In this document: piece by piece, positions 8,115 through 22,942 of the stretch
How positions within the stretch are numbered: the stretch's first letter is position 1
How the letters are laid out: every line of letters starts with the position of its first letter
Origin: Phycicoccus sp. M110.8
GTDB taxonomy: Bacteria; Actinomycetota; Actinomycetes; Actinomycetales; Dermatophilaceae
DNA: 64,000 nt
Assembly (NCBI RefSeq): GCF_032464895.1
Contig: NZ_JAWDIC010000004.1
Location: 531,843-595,842 of the forward strand
Direction of reading: 5' to 3'
Notes under the pieces: generated by a model
Told to the model about the DNA's origin: nothing
The model's database searches: none
Seen by the model: the letters and a program-made list of their open reading frames with translations, nothing else
Translations under genes and position numbers: made by a program

Positions 8115-9632
8115 CTAACCCGATGCCGAGGCCAACTCGCGCAGGAGGGTGGCGGCGTCCGGACTGCGGTCGAGCAGCGCCCCGACACCGGCCTTGGTGC
8201 CGCGCAGCGGCTCGAGCATCGGCACCCGCTGCAGCGAGCTCTGGCCGGGGATGTCGAAGATGACCGAGTCCCACGATGCCGCCGCGATCTGGTCGGAGTA
8301 CTTCTCCAGGCACTTGCCGCGGAAGTAGGCGCGGGTGTCGGTCGGCGGCTCGTGCACCGCGTGCAGGACCTCGTCGTCCTTCACCAGCTCCTCGAACCGG
8401 CCGGCAGCCCGCAGCTTGTGGAAGATGCCCTTGTCCGGGCGCACGTCGGACCACTGGATGTCGACGGCGCGCAGCCGGGGGTCGGACCACTCCAGGCCGT
8501 CGCGGTCGATGTACCCCTGGAGCACCTGCAGCTTGCCGACCCAGTCGACCTCGCGCGCGGCCTCACGCGGGTCGCGCTCGAGCCGGTCCAGCACGAGCGC
8601 CCACCAGCGCATGACCTCCGCGGTGTCCTCGTCCAGCTCCCCGGCATACCGGCGCTCGAGGTAGCGCTCGGCGAGCTCGTGGTAGCGCCAGAGCAGCTGC
8701 ACCGCCGTGAGCTTCGTGCCGTCGCGCAGCTCGATGAGCTCGCGGCACGTGGGGTCGTGGCTGACCCGCTGCAGGGTCGAGACGGGCCGCGCGACGGTGA
8801 GGTCGACGTCGATCGCGCGGTCCTCGATCATCGCCAGCACCAGCGAGGTGGTGCCGAGCTTGAGCAGGTTGGCCACGTCGCAGTGGTTGGCGTCGCCGAT
8901 GATGACGTGCAGCCGCCGGTAGAGGTCGGCCACGGCGTGCGGCTCGTCGCGGGTGTTGATGATCGGCCGCTTGAGGGTCGTCTCGAGCCCGACCTCGACC
9001 TCGAAGAAGTCGCTGCGCTGGCTGAGCTGGAACCCGGGGTTGCGGGAGTCGACGCCGATCCCCACCCGGCCGGAGCCGGTGAACACCTGCCGCGCGACGA
9101 AGAACGGCACGAGGTGGCGGACGATGTCGGTGAAGGGCGTCTCGCGCCGCATGAGGTAGTTCTCGTGCGTGCCGTAGGACTGGCCCTTGCCGTCGGTGTT
9201 GTTCTTGTAGAGGTTCACCCCGGGTGGGACGGCCGACAGCCGGCGGACGGCCTCGGCCATGATGAGCTCGCCGGCCCGGTCGAAGGCCACCGCGGCCCGG
9301 GGCGAGGTGACCTCGGGCGAGGAGTACTCGGGGTGGGCGTGGTCGACGTAGAGGCGGGCGCCGTTGGTGAGGACGACGTTCGCCAGCGTCGGGTCCTCCT
9401 CGTCGGTGAGCTGGCTCGCGTCGGCCAGCGCCCGCGCCATGTCGAAGCCGCGCGCGTCGCGCAGGGGCGCCTCGTCGGCGTAGTCCCAGGAGGCGTGGGC
9501 GGCCCGGATGCCCTGCATCGACGCGTACGCGTTGACCACCTGGCCGGACAGGATCATCGGGTTGGCTGCCGGGTCGCCCGGCACGGAGATGCCGTACTCG
9601 GTCTCGATCCCCATCACGCGGCGCACGGTCAC
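8115..9632 (-). CDS. dop: Pup deamidase/depupylase
   Basis: About 505 residues (M. tuberculosis Dop has 499). The glutamine-synthetase-like fold shows [15 protein letters not shown] at the N-terminus (ATP/Mg Glu residues), the catalytic Asp of [30 protein letters not shown] and [16 protein letters not shown]. Dop deamidates the C-terminal Gln of Pup and removes Pup from substrates. Several in-frame GTG codons (9641, 9638, 9632) precede the first ATG at 9614, so the exact start is uncertain. It is divergent from the esterase gene, with only about 30 bp between the starts. Confidence 0.93.
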   Translation of the reverse strand: MTVRRVMGIETEYGISVPGDPAANPMILSGQVVNAYASMQGIRAAHASWDYADEAPLRDARGFDMARALADASQLTDEEDPTLANVVLTNGARLYVDHAHPEYSSPEVTSPRAAVAFDRAGELIMAEAVRRLSAVPPGVNLYKNNTDGKGQSYGTHENYLMRRETPFTDIVRHLVPFFVARQVFTGSGRVGIGVDSRNPGFQLSQRSDFFEVEVGLETTLKRPIINTRDEPHAVADLYRRLHVIIGDANHCDVANLLKLGTTSLVLAMIEDRAIDVDLTVARPVSTLQRVSHDPTCRELIELRDGTKLTAVQLLWRYHELAERYLERRYAGELDEDTAEVMRWWALVLDRLERDPREAAREVDWVGKLQVLQGYIDRDGLEWSDPRLRAVDIQWSDVRPDKGIFHKLRAAGRFEELVKDDEVLHAVHEPPTDTRAYFRGKCLEKYSDQIAAASWDSVIFDIPGQSSLQRVPMLEPLRGTKAGVGALLDRSPDAATLLRELASASG

Positions 9633-9664
9633 GGTCACCACCCTAGGTGAGAGACTTCCGCTCC

Positions 9665-10675
9665 ATGCGCCACTCCCCTGCTGCGATGCCGGTGCGGCTC
9701 GCGGCGCTGACGGCCCTGCTCGACCACGTCCTGCTGCCACCGGTCGAGCGGCTCACGCCCGACGAGATCGCGCGGCGCCGCGGCCGGACCTACCCGGCGC
9801 GCCCGCCGTTCACCTGGGTGACCGGACCGGTGGACCGCTCGGTGGGGATCACCTACGGCACCGCCCCCGCGCGGGACGGCTACGACATCCCGCTGCGCGT
9901 CTACCGGCCCCGTGCCGTGCGGGACACCGACACCGACGTCCCCGTCGTCGTCTTCCTCCACGGAGGCGGGTTCGTCGAGGGGAACGTGGTCTCCTACGAC
10001 CCCCTGTGCACCCACCTCGCCGCGCAGGTGCGGGCCGTCGTCGTCAGCGTCGACTACCGCGTCGCCCCGGAGCACCGGGCCCCGACCGCGGCGCTCGACG
10101 CCTACGACGCGACCTCGTGGGTCTCCCTCCGGGGCGCGGTCCTGCGGGCCGACACCTCGCGGATGGCGGTCGTCGGCGACAGTGCCGGCGGGGCGCTGGC
10201 GGCCGTGACCGCCCAGCTGATGCGCGACCTGGGCGGTTCCCCGCTGCTCCACCAGGCCCTCATCTATCCCTCGACCGACATGACCCTGGGCTCACCGTCC
10301 ATCGCCGAGCACGCCCACGCCCCGATGCTCACCCGCGACAGCATCCTGGCCTGTCGCGCCCACTACGCGCCCCGGGAGGCGGACTGGCGTGAACCGCTGG
10401 TGTCGCCGCTGTTCGGCCGGCTCGAGGGCCTGCCGCCGGCCCTGGTGCAGACCGCCGACCTCGACCCGATCCGGGACGACGGCGTGAGGTATGCCGCGGC
10501 GCTGCGGGCAGCGGGGGTGCCCGTGCGGCACACCAACTACCGGCGGGTGCCGCACGGCTTCGCGTCGATGCCGGGTGCGACCCCTGCCGGGCCCCGCCAC
10601 CGGGCCGAGCTCGTCGCGGAGCTGCGCGCCCACCTGTACCCGGCGACGGTCCCGGATCGCGGCGACGCGGGCTAG
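9665..10675 (+). CDS. Alpha/beta hydrolase, hormone-sensitive-lipase (HSL) family esterase
   Basis: 336 residues. The HSL-family oxyanion motif HGGGF (about residues 99-103), the nucleophile elbow GDSAGG (Ser near 173), a C-terminal Asp in TADLDPIRDDG and the His of VPHGF are all visible. Such enzymes hydrolyse short acyl esters in the cytoplasm; the substrate is unknown. It is the first gene of a plus-strand block lying between dop and arc/mpa, which normally sit close together. The ATG at 9665 was chosen; a GTG at 9647 is in frame. Confidence 0.82.
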   Translation: MRHSPAAMPVRLAALTALLDHVLLPPVERLTPDEIARRRGRTYPARPPFTWVTGPVDRSVGITYGTAPARDGYDIPLRVYRPRAVRDTDTDVPVVVFLHGGGFVEGNVVSYDPLCTHLAAQVRAVVVSVDYRVAPEHRAPTAALDAYDATSWVSLRGAVLRADTSRMAVVGDSAGGALAAVTAQLMRDLGGSPLLHQALIYPSTDMTLGSPSIAEHAHAPMLTRDSILACRAHYAPREADWREPLVSPLFGRLEGLPPALVQTADLDPIRDDGVRYAAALRAAGVPVRHTNYRRVPHGFASMPGATPAGPRHRAELVAELRAHLYPATVPDRGDAG

Positions 10676-10729
10676 GCTCGACCCGATCCGCCACGGACCG
10701 ATCCCCCACGGACCCCACCGGGAGACGCA

Positions 10730-11716
10730 TTGCGCGACATCGTGATCTTCAGCGGAAGCGCCCACCGCGCCCTGGCCCACCGCATCTGCGGGGCGCTGGG
10801 CGTCGACCTCTCCCCGGTGGAGATCAAGCGGTTCAGCAACGACTGCCTGCAGGCCCAGCTGCTGGCCAACTGCCGCCAGCGTGACGTCTACATCGTCCAG
10901 CCGCTGGTGCCGCCCACGCAGGAGCACCTCATGGAGCTGCTGCTCATGGTCGACGCCGCACGGGGCGCCTCCGCGGCGCAGATCACCGCGGTCATCCCGC
11001 ACTACGCCTACGCGCGCTCGGACAAGAAGGACGCGTCGCGCATCTCCCTCGGCGGCCGACTCGTCGCCGACATGCTCGTCGCCGCCGGCGTCCACCGGGT
11101 CCTCACCATGACCCTGCACGCACCCCAGGTCCACGGGTTCTTCTCGGTGCCGGTGGACCACCTCACGGCCATCGGGGTGCTCGCCGACCACTTCCGCGGC
11201 ACCGACCTCACCGACTCCGTCGTCGTCTCGCCCGACCTCGGGAACGCCAAGACCGCCACCCAGTTCGCCCGGCTGCTCGGCCTGCCCGTCGCCGCCGGGA
11301 GCAAGCAGCGGCTGGCGGACGACCGGGTCGTCATCGACTCCATCGTCGGCGACGTGGCCGGCCGCCGGGCGATCGTCCTCGACGACGAGATCGCGACCGG
11401 CGGCTCGATCGTGGAGCTGCTCGAGCGGCTCAAGGACCTCGGGTGCACCCGGGCGGACGTCGCGTGCACCCACGGGCTCTTTGCCGGGCGCGCGGTCGAG
11501 CGGCTGCGCGAGCACCCAATGGTGGGCGAGGTCGTCACCACCGACACGGTGCCGGCGCCCAGCGGGTGGCCGGAGCTGCGGGTGCGGACCGTGGCCCAGC
11601 TCTTCGCCGAGGCCATCAGCCGCATCCACGCGGGCGAGTCGGTGAGCAGCCTGTTCGACGGCGTCGACCCCACGCACGCGCCGCCGCAGGCCACCCTCTT
11701 CGACCGGGTGCACTGA
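10730..11716 (+). CDS. Ribose-phosphate pyrophosphokinase paralogue
   Basis: 328 residues with a TTG start. The PRPP-synthetase layout is intact: FSGSAHRALAHRIC at the N-terminus, IPHYAYARSDKKD (ATP/Mg loop), VVSPDLGNAKTA and the PRPP motif IVLDDEIATGG. The last differs from the usual DDxxDTAGT and the catalytic loop reads SKQRL rather than KRR, so this looks like a divergent second copy rather than the main purine/pyrimidine enzyme; the main prs is presumably elsewhere. It should make or use PRPP from ribose-5-phosphate and ATP. The upstream 54 bp contain two CCACGGACC repeats. Confidence 0.8.
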   Translation: MRDIVIFSGSAHRALAHRICGALGVDLSPVEIKRFSNDCLQAQLLANCRQRDVYIVQPLVPPTQEHLMELLLMVDAARGASAAQITAVIPHYAYARSDKKDASRISLGGRLVADMLVAAGVHRVLTMTLHAPQVHGFFSVPVDHLTAIGVLADHFRGTDLTDSVVVSPDLGNAKTATQFARLLGLPVAAGSKQRLADDRVVIDSIVGDVAGRRAIVLDDEIATGGSIVELLERLKDLGCTRADVACTHGLFAGRAVERLREHPMVGEVVTTDTVPAPSGWPELRVRTVAQLFAEAISRIHAGESVSSLFDGVDPTHAPPQATLFDRVH

Positions 11717-11756
11717 TGGCCGGTGGCCGCCCGGCTGCGCGCCGGCACCTGACGGG

Positions 11757-12164
11757 GTGGTCCGCCTGAGGGGCAGGATCGCGGCGTTCGTGGTCGACGC
11801 CGCCTTCGTGCTGCTGTTCGCCACCGTCGGCCGGGCCAGCCACCGCGAGGGCCTCACCGTCACGGGGGTTCTCGAGGTCGCGTGGCCCTTCCTCGTCGCC
11901 CTCGCCGTGGGCTGGGTGGCGGCGGTGCGGCTGCGCGGCTGGCCGGTCGGCGTGCCCGGTGCCGAGGTGGTGTGGCTGGTCACCGTCGTGCTCGGGCTGG
12001 GGCTGCGGGTCCTGTCCGGGGGCGGCTTCGCCTGGTCCTTCGGCCTGGTGACCCTGCTGGTGCTCGGCCTCTTCCTCGTGGGCTGGCGCTGCGCGGTCGC
12101 GGTCCTGCGCTTCGGGGGCGAGGGCCTCGCCCGGTGGTCGGCCCGGGCGGCGAACCGCCGCTGA
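11757..12164 (+). CDS. DUF3054 family membrane protein
   Basis: 135 residues with four hydrophobic segments (about 8-22, 38-54, 66-82, 90-108) and the family signature GRASHREGLT between the first two. DUF3054 proteins are small actinobacterial inner-membrane proteins of unknown function. The GTG start lies 40 bp after the PRPP-synthetase paralogue, so the two may be co-transcribed. It ends just before the iron box. Confidence 0.7.
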   Translation: MVRLRGRIAAFVVDAAFVLLFATVGRASHREGLTVTGVLEVAWPFLVALAVGWVAAVRLRGWPVGVPGAEVVWLVTVVLGLGLRVLSGGGFAWSFGLVTLLVLGLFLVGWRCAVAVLRFGGEGLARWSARAANRR

Positions 12165-12216
12165 GGCGGTGACCACCGGCCAGGCGGGCGGCCACCGCGG
12201 CACGCCCGGGTTTGAG

Positions 12217-12235
12217 TTTGGTAAGGCTTACCTAA
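12217..12235 (+). promoter_or_regulatory. IdeR/DtxR iron box
   Basis: TTTGGTAAGGCTTACCTAA is a 19-bp dyad with one mismatch between its 9-bp arms and fits the DtxR/IdeR consensus TTAGGTTAGGCTAACCTAA closely. It sits directly before the start of the adenylation-acyltransferase gene, and a possible -10 (TAATAA, 12233-12238) overlaps its right edge, so iron-loaded IdeR would block the promoter. Confidence 0.85.
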
Positions 12236-12248
12236 TAACGTGCCCTGC

Positions 12249-14927
12249 GTGAGCTCGTTCCCCACCCCCTCGCACGAGACGACGCGGCCCCGGCCCGCGA
12301 GCCGGTTCGCCGCCGCCCTCGCCGAGCACGGCGACCGCTGCGCCGTGTGGACGCCCGAGGGCCCGCTCACGTATGCCGACCTAACCGCTCGCGTCCAGGA
12401 CGCCGGCTCCGCGCTCGGGACCGGACGGCGCCTCGTGCTGCTCGCGGCGGAGAACTCGCTCGACTTCCTTGTCACCTACCTCGGCGCCCTGGCCTCCGGG
12501 CACGTCCCGCTGGTGGTCCCGGGCGACCGCCCCCAGCACCACGCGTCCCTCGTGGAGCGGTACTCCCCCGACGTCGTGGCCTCCCGCGACGGCGCCGGCT
12601 GGCAGGTCACCCACCGGAGCGCCGAACCGGCCCATGAGCTGCACCCCGACCTCGCGCTGCTCCTGCCGACCTCCGGCTCCACCGGCTCCCCCAAGCTCGT
12701 CCGGCTGTCGCACGAGAACCTCGACAGCAACGCCCTGGCCATCGCCGAGGCGCTGCGCACCCGACCCGGCGACCGGGCGGCCACCACGCTCCCGCTGCAC
12801 TACTGCTACGGCCTCTCCGTCGCGCACAGCCACCTCGCGGTCGGCGCCTCGCTCGTCCTCACCGACCTGTCCGTGGTCGACCCGTGCTTCTGGCGGCTCG
12901 TCGACGACGCCGGTGTCACGACCCTCGCCGGGGTCCCGCACACGTTCGAGCTGCTCGACCGCAGCGGCTTCGCCGAGCGCCACCACCCCAGCCTGCGCGT
13001 GGTGACCCAGGCCGGCGGCCGGCTCGCCCCCGACGCGGTGCGACGGTATGCCACGCTGGGGCGCTCGCGCGGCTGGGACCTCTTCGTCATGTACGGCCAG
13101 ACCGAGGCGACCGCGCGCATGGCGGTCCTGCCGCCGGAGCTGCTCGACTCCCACGCCGAGACCGTCGGGCTCCCCGTCCCAGGCGGACGGTTCCGGCTCG
13201 ACCCGCTGTCCGAGCTCGAGTGCGGCCTCGGAGAGCTCGTCTACTCCGGCCCCAACGTCATGCTGGGGTACGCCGAGCACCCCGGTGACCTGGCGCGCGG
13301 GCGCGACGTCACCGAGCTGCGCACCGGCGACCTCGGGCACCTGCGCGCCGACGGGACGGTCGAGGTCGTCGGGCGGCGCAGCCGCTTCGCCAAGGTCGTC
13401 GGCCTGCGGATCGACCTCGACCGGGCCGAGCGCGACCTGGCCGAGGCCGGCGTCCGGGCCCACTGCGTCGACCTCGGCGACGCCGTGGGCGTCGTGGCCG
13501 CCGAGCCCGGCTCCGGGGACGCGGTGACGGACACGCTCACCCGCCGGCACGGCATACCCGCCAGCGGGGTCGTCGTGCTCGACGGCGCCGACGTGCTGGT
13601 CCTGCCCACGGGCAAGCCCGACTACCCGGGCATGGCAGCGCTCGTCGAGGCCCACCGGGCCCGCGCCCGCGCAGCACGGGCGGAGCACGCAGGCGCCGGC
13701 GCCCCGGCCGCCCTCACTCCCCAGGCCGTGGCGGCCCTCTACCGCGACCTGCTCGACGCCCCGGGGGCCGACGAGCGCACGAGCTTCGTCGACCTCGGCG
13801 GCGACTCGCTCTCCTACGTCGAGGTGTCGCTGCGCCTCGAGCGGCTCCTCGGCGCGCTCCCGGCCGGGTGGCACCTGCTCTCCCCCGCCGAGCTCGTCGC
13901 GGCAGCCCGGCCCTCGCACCCGGGCCGGGACCTGGCGGTGGACGGTGGCCGCCCGACCCCACGCTGGCGACGCGGCTGGCACGCCGTGGAGACGAGCGTC
14001 GTGGTGCGGGCGGTCGCGGTCCTGCTCATCCTCGCCAACCACACGCACCTGTCCTTCGTGCCCGGTGGCGCGCACACCCTGCTGGCCCTCGCGGGGTTCA
14101 ACCTGGCCCGCTTCCAGCTCACCGCCCGACCGCGCGCCGAGCGCGCCAGGGGCATCGTCCGGAGTGCCCTGCGGATCTGGGCACCCAGCGCCCTGTGGAT
14201 CGCCGTCGTCGCGGTGACCCTCGGCACCTACGACTGGCGCAACGTCCTGCTGCTCAACCAGGTCCTCGGGGACTGGGCCCGCTGGTCGCCGCACTGGCAC
14301 TACTGGTTCGTCGAGGCCCTGGTCGCCCTGCTGGCGGGCGCGGCGCTCCTGCTGTCGGTGCCGGCCGTCGACCGGTGGGAGCGGCGGTTCCCCTTCGCCT
14401 TCCCCATGGCGCTGGTGGGCGTCGGCCTGCTCACGCGGTACGACGTGGTGGTGCCGGACGCCGGGCCATACCGCGGCGCCAACGCCTACGTGCTGATCTG
14501 GCTGTTCGCGACGGGCTGGGCGGCCGCGCGCGCCCGCACGGTGCCGCAGCGGCTGCTCGTCTCGGCGGTGCCGCTGCTCACGCTGCCGGGATTCTGGCCG
14601 AGCATGCCGATGCGCGGCCCGACCGTCATGCTCGGGGTGCTCGCCCTGGTCTGGCTGCCTGCCGTGCGGCTGCCGGGCTGCCTCGCGCGGGCGGCCTCGG
14701 CGGTCGCGGCAGCCTCGCTGTTCGTCTACCTGACGCACTTCGTCGTCTACCCGCACCTCATGGCGTACAGCTCGGTGCTCGCCATGGCGGCCTCGATCGC
14801 CGTGGGCATCGCCTACCACCGGGGCTGGACCTGGCTGGAGGCCCGCGGCCGCGGCACCGCATCCCGGGTGCGGACACACGTCGCCCGGGCCCGCAGCGTG
14901 CGGACCCGGGCGGGCGTCGGCGGCTAG
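12249..14927 (+). CDS. Iron-regulated adenylation-carrier-membrane acyltransferase fusion (NRPS-like)
   Basis: 892 residues in three parts. Residues about 10-450 are an AMP-forming adenylation domain (LLLPTSGSTGSPKLV near 138-152, YGQTEATAR, ELRTGDLG, and a C-terminal Lys in LPTGKPDYPG). Residues about 485-555 are a carrier domain whose phosphopantetheine Ser lies in DLGGDSLSYVE (near 520). Residues about 575-870 are a multi-helix membrane domain like acyltransferase-3 proteins. There is no condensation or thioesterase domain. The iron box at 12217 implies induction under iron limitation. GTG codons at 12240 and 12249 are possible starts; the overlap of promoter and box suggests a leaderless mRNA beginning near the second. 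Activating an acid and transferring it to a membrane or secreted acceptor is inference. Confidence 0.8.
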   Translation: MSSFPTPSHETTRPRPASRFAAALAEHGDRCAVWTPEGPLTYADLTARVQDAGSALGTGRRLVLLAAENSLDFLVTYLGALASGHVPLVVPGDRPQHHASLVERYSPDVVASRDGAGWQVTHRSAEPAHELHPDLALLLPTSGSTGSPKLVRLSHENLDSNALAIAEALRTRPGDRAATTLPLHYCYGLSVAHSHLAVGASLVLTDLSVVDPCFWRLVDDAGVTTLAGVPHTFELLDRSGFAERHHPSLRVVTQAGGRLAPDAVRRYATLGRSRGWDLFVMYGQTEATARMAVLPPELLDSHAETVGLPVPGGRFRLDPLSELECGLGELVYSGPNVMLGYAEHPGDLARGRDVTELRTGDLGHLRADGTVEVVGRRSRFAKVVGLRIDLDRAERDLAEAGVRAHCVDLGDAVGVVAAEPGSGDAVTDTLTRRHGIPASGVVVLDGADVLVLPTGKPDYPGMAALVEAHRARARAARAEHAGAGAPAALTPQAVAALYRDLLDAPGADERTSFVDLGGDSLSYVEVSLRLERLLGALPAGWHLLSPAELVAAARPSHPGRDLAVDGGRPTPRWRRGWHAVETSVVVRAVAVLLILANHTHLSFVPGGAHTLLALAGFNLARFQLTARPRAERARGIVRSALRIWAPSALWIAVVAVTLGTYDWRNVLLLNQVLGDWARWSPHWHYWFVEALVALLAGAALLLSVPAVDRWERRFPFAFPMALVGVGLLTRYDVVVPDAGPYRGANAYVLIWLFATGWAAARARTVPQRLLVSAVPLLTLPGFWPSMPMRGPTVMLGVLALVWLPAVRLPGCLARAASAVAAASLFVYLTHFVVYPHLMAYSSVLAMAASIAVGIAYHRGWTWLEARGRGTASRVRTHVARARSVRTRAGVGG

Positions 14928-14950
14928 CGGTCGGCCGCTGGAGCTGGCGG

Positions 14951-16687
14951 CTAGAGGTACTGGCCGGTGTTGGCGACGTTGTCGATCGACCGACCCGGCT
15001 CGGTGCCGCTCTTGCCGGTGACGAGCGTGCGGATGTAGACGATCCGCTCGCCCTTCTTGCCGGAGATGCGGGCCCAGTCGTCGGGGTTGGTCGTGTTGGG
15101 CAGGTCCTCGTTCTCCTTGAACTCGTCGACGCAGCTGGCGAGCAGGTGGTCGACCCGGATGCCCTTGGCGCCGACGGTGAGGAAGTCCTTGATGGCCATC
15201 TTCTTCGCCCGGTCGACGATGTTCTGGATCATCGCGCCGCTGTTGAAGTCCTTGAAGTACAGGACCTCCTTGTCACCGTTGGCGTAGGTCACCTCGAGGA
15301 ACCGGTTCTCCTCGATCTCGGAGTACATCCGCTCGACGGTGGCGGTGATCATGGCGTCGACGGTCGCCTGCGGTGACCCGCCGTGCTCGGACAGGTCGTG
15401 CTCGTGCAGCGGCAGGTCCGCGGTCAGGTACTTCGTGAAGATGTCGCGGGCGCTCTCGGCGTCGGGGCGCTCGATCTTGATCTTCACGTCGAGCCGGCCG
15501 GGACGCAGGATCGCCGGGTCGATCATGTCCTCGCGGTTCGAGGCACCGATGACGATGACGTTCTCGAGCCGCTCCACTCCGTCGATCTCCGACAGCAGCT
15601 GCGGGACGATCGTCGTCTCGACGTCGGAGGAGACACCCGAGCCGCGGGTGCGGAACAGGCTGTCCATCTCGTCGAAGAACACCACGACCGGCGTGCCACC
15701 GGAGGCCTTCTCCCGGGCCCGCTGGAAGATGAGCCGGATGTGCCGCTCGGTCTCGCCGACGTACTTGTTGAGCAGCTCGGGGCCCTTGATGTTGAGGAAG
15801 AAGGACTTGCCGACCGGCTTGCCCTCGCGCTCGGCGACCTTCTTGGCCAGGCTCGACGCGACCGCCTTGGCGATGAGCGTCTTGCCACATCCGGGCGGGC
15901 CGTAGAGCAGCACGCCCTTCGGCGGCTTGAGCTGGTGCTCGGTGAACAGGTCGGGGTGCAGGTAGGGCAGCTCGACGGCGTCGCGGATGGCCTCGATCTG
16001 GCCGGCCAGGCCCCCGATGTCCTCGTAGTCGATGTCGGGCACCTCCTCGAGCACCAGCTCGGCCACCTCGGCCTTGGGGATGCGCTCGTAGACGAACCCG
16101 GACCGCGGCTCGAGCATGAGGGCGTCGCCGACGCGGATCGGCTCGCCCTCGAGGGAGTCGGCGATCCGGCAGACGCGCTCCTCGTCGGCGTGCGCGACGA
16201 CCAGGACCCGGCCGTCGCCGAGCATCTCCTTGATCATCACGACCTCGCCGGTGCGCTCGTACCCGCACGTGGCGACGACGTTCATGGCCTCGTTGAGGCG
16301 CACCTCGCGCCCGGCGGACAGCTCCGCGGGGTCGACGGCCGGGCTCACGGCCACGTGCATCTTGCGGCCCCCGGTGAGGATGTCCACCGTGGCGTCGTCG
16401 TAGGACTCCAGGACGACGCCGTATGCCGCGGGCGGCTGCGCGAGCCGGTCCACCTCGGACTTCAGGGTCACGATCTGCTCGCGCGCCTCCTTGAGCGTGC
16501 GGACGAGCCGCTCGTTCTGGGAGGAGATGGTGGCGAGGTTCGACTGCAGCTGCAGGACCTTGGTCTCGAGCTCGCGGGATCGTGCCGGCGCGTCGGCGAG
16601 CCGCTGGCGCAGGGCAGCGACCTCCTCGGCGAGGAGCTCGGCCTGGCGGCGCTCGTCGGACGGGTCGTGGCGGTGCTGGTCGGTCAT
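14951..16687 (-). CDS. arc: Proteasome-activating AAA ATPase Arc/Mpa
   Basis: 578 residues. An N-terminal coiled coil (about 8-85) that binds Pup is followed by the OB-fold interdomain, an AAA module with Walker [10 protein letters not shown] (about 266-274), Walker [12 protein letters not shown] and arginine-finger region [19 protein letters not shown], and the C-terminal QYL that docks into the proteasome alpha ring. It unfolds pupylated substrates and feeds them to PrcAB. Normally it lies next to dop; here about 5.3 kb of opposite-strand genes intervene. It is called mpa in mycobacteria. Confidence 0.95.
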   Translation of the reverse strand: MTDQHRHDPSDERRQAELLAEEVAALRQRLADAPARSRELETKVLQLQSNLATISSQNERLVRTLKEAREQIVTLKSEVDRLAQPPAAYGVVLESYDDATVDILTGGRKMHVAVSPAVDPAELSAGREVRLNEAMNVVATCGYERTGEVVMIKEMLGDGRVLVVAHADEERVCRIADSLEGEPIRVGDALMLEPRSGFVYERIPKAEVAELVLEEVPDIDYEDIGGLAGQIEAIRDAVELPYLHPDLFTEHQLKPPKGVLLYGPPGCGKTLIAKAVASSLAKKVAEREGKPVGKSFFLNIKGPELLNKYVGETERHIRLIFQRAREKASGGTPVVVFFDEMDSLFRTRGSGVSSDVETTIVPQLLSEIDGVERLENVIVIGASNREDMIDPAILRPGRLDVKIKIERPDAESARDIFTKYLTADLPLHEHDLSEHGGSPQATVDAMITATVERMYSEIEENRFLEVTYANGDKEVLYFKDFNSGAMIQNIVDRAKKMAIKDFLTVGAKGIRVDHLLASCVDEFKENEDLPNTTNPDDWARISGKKGERIVYIRTLVTGKSGTEPGRSIDNVANTGQYL

Positions 16688-16758
16688 GTCGGCTCCCTCG
16701 GTGGCGATCGACGTACCCACCGGCCGCAGCAGTGCGACCGATGACCCAACCTAACGCG

Positions 16759-18941
<2,183 letters not shown>

Positions 18942-19001
18942 GCGGGAACCCTACGTGAAGGCGGTGGACGCCCCGGGCGGGGCATGGGCGATACTTGGCG
19001 G

Positions 19002-22790
<3,789 letters not shown>

Positions 22791-22801
22791 CCCCCGCCTT
22801 C

Positions 22802-22876
22802 CCCACTTGTTGCCACCTCGTGGTCACCAGGCCGGCTTCTTCGGCCTTCCGTGACGACCTGCTGGCAACAAGTGGG
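22802..22876. repeat. Long nested hairpin after metH
   Basis: CCCACTTGTTGCCA (22802-22815) is repeated perfectly inverted at 22863-22876. Inside lie GTCAC/GTGAC and AGGCCG/CGGCCT (22829-22834, 22842-22847), giving one long imperfect cruciform of about 75 bp. It may simply terminate metH, but the AT-richer outer arms are unlike the GC-only terminators nearby and suggest a palindromic repeat element. Confidence 0.6.
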
Positions 22877-22929
22877 AGGTCTGGGAGTTGGTATGGCGCG
22901 GGGTGCCGGGTCGTGTCGGCGCCGGCACC

Positions 22930-22935
22930 TAGAGT
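22930..22935 (+). promoter_or_regulatory. Possible -10 (TAGAGT) of a leaderless promoter
   Basis: TAGAGT ends 7 bp before the ATG of the RecB-like gene and no ribosome-binding site lies between. This suggests a leaderless mRNA. Confidence 0.4.
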
Positions 22936-22942
22936 GCGTGGC

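Noticed and set aside
8064..9650. 528-codon plus-strand frame opposite dop
   Set aside because: dop motifs ([16 protein letters not shown]) are unambiguous; the plus frame is antisense of it.
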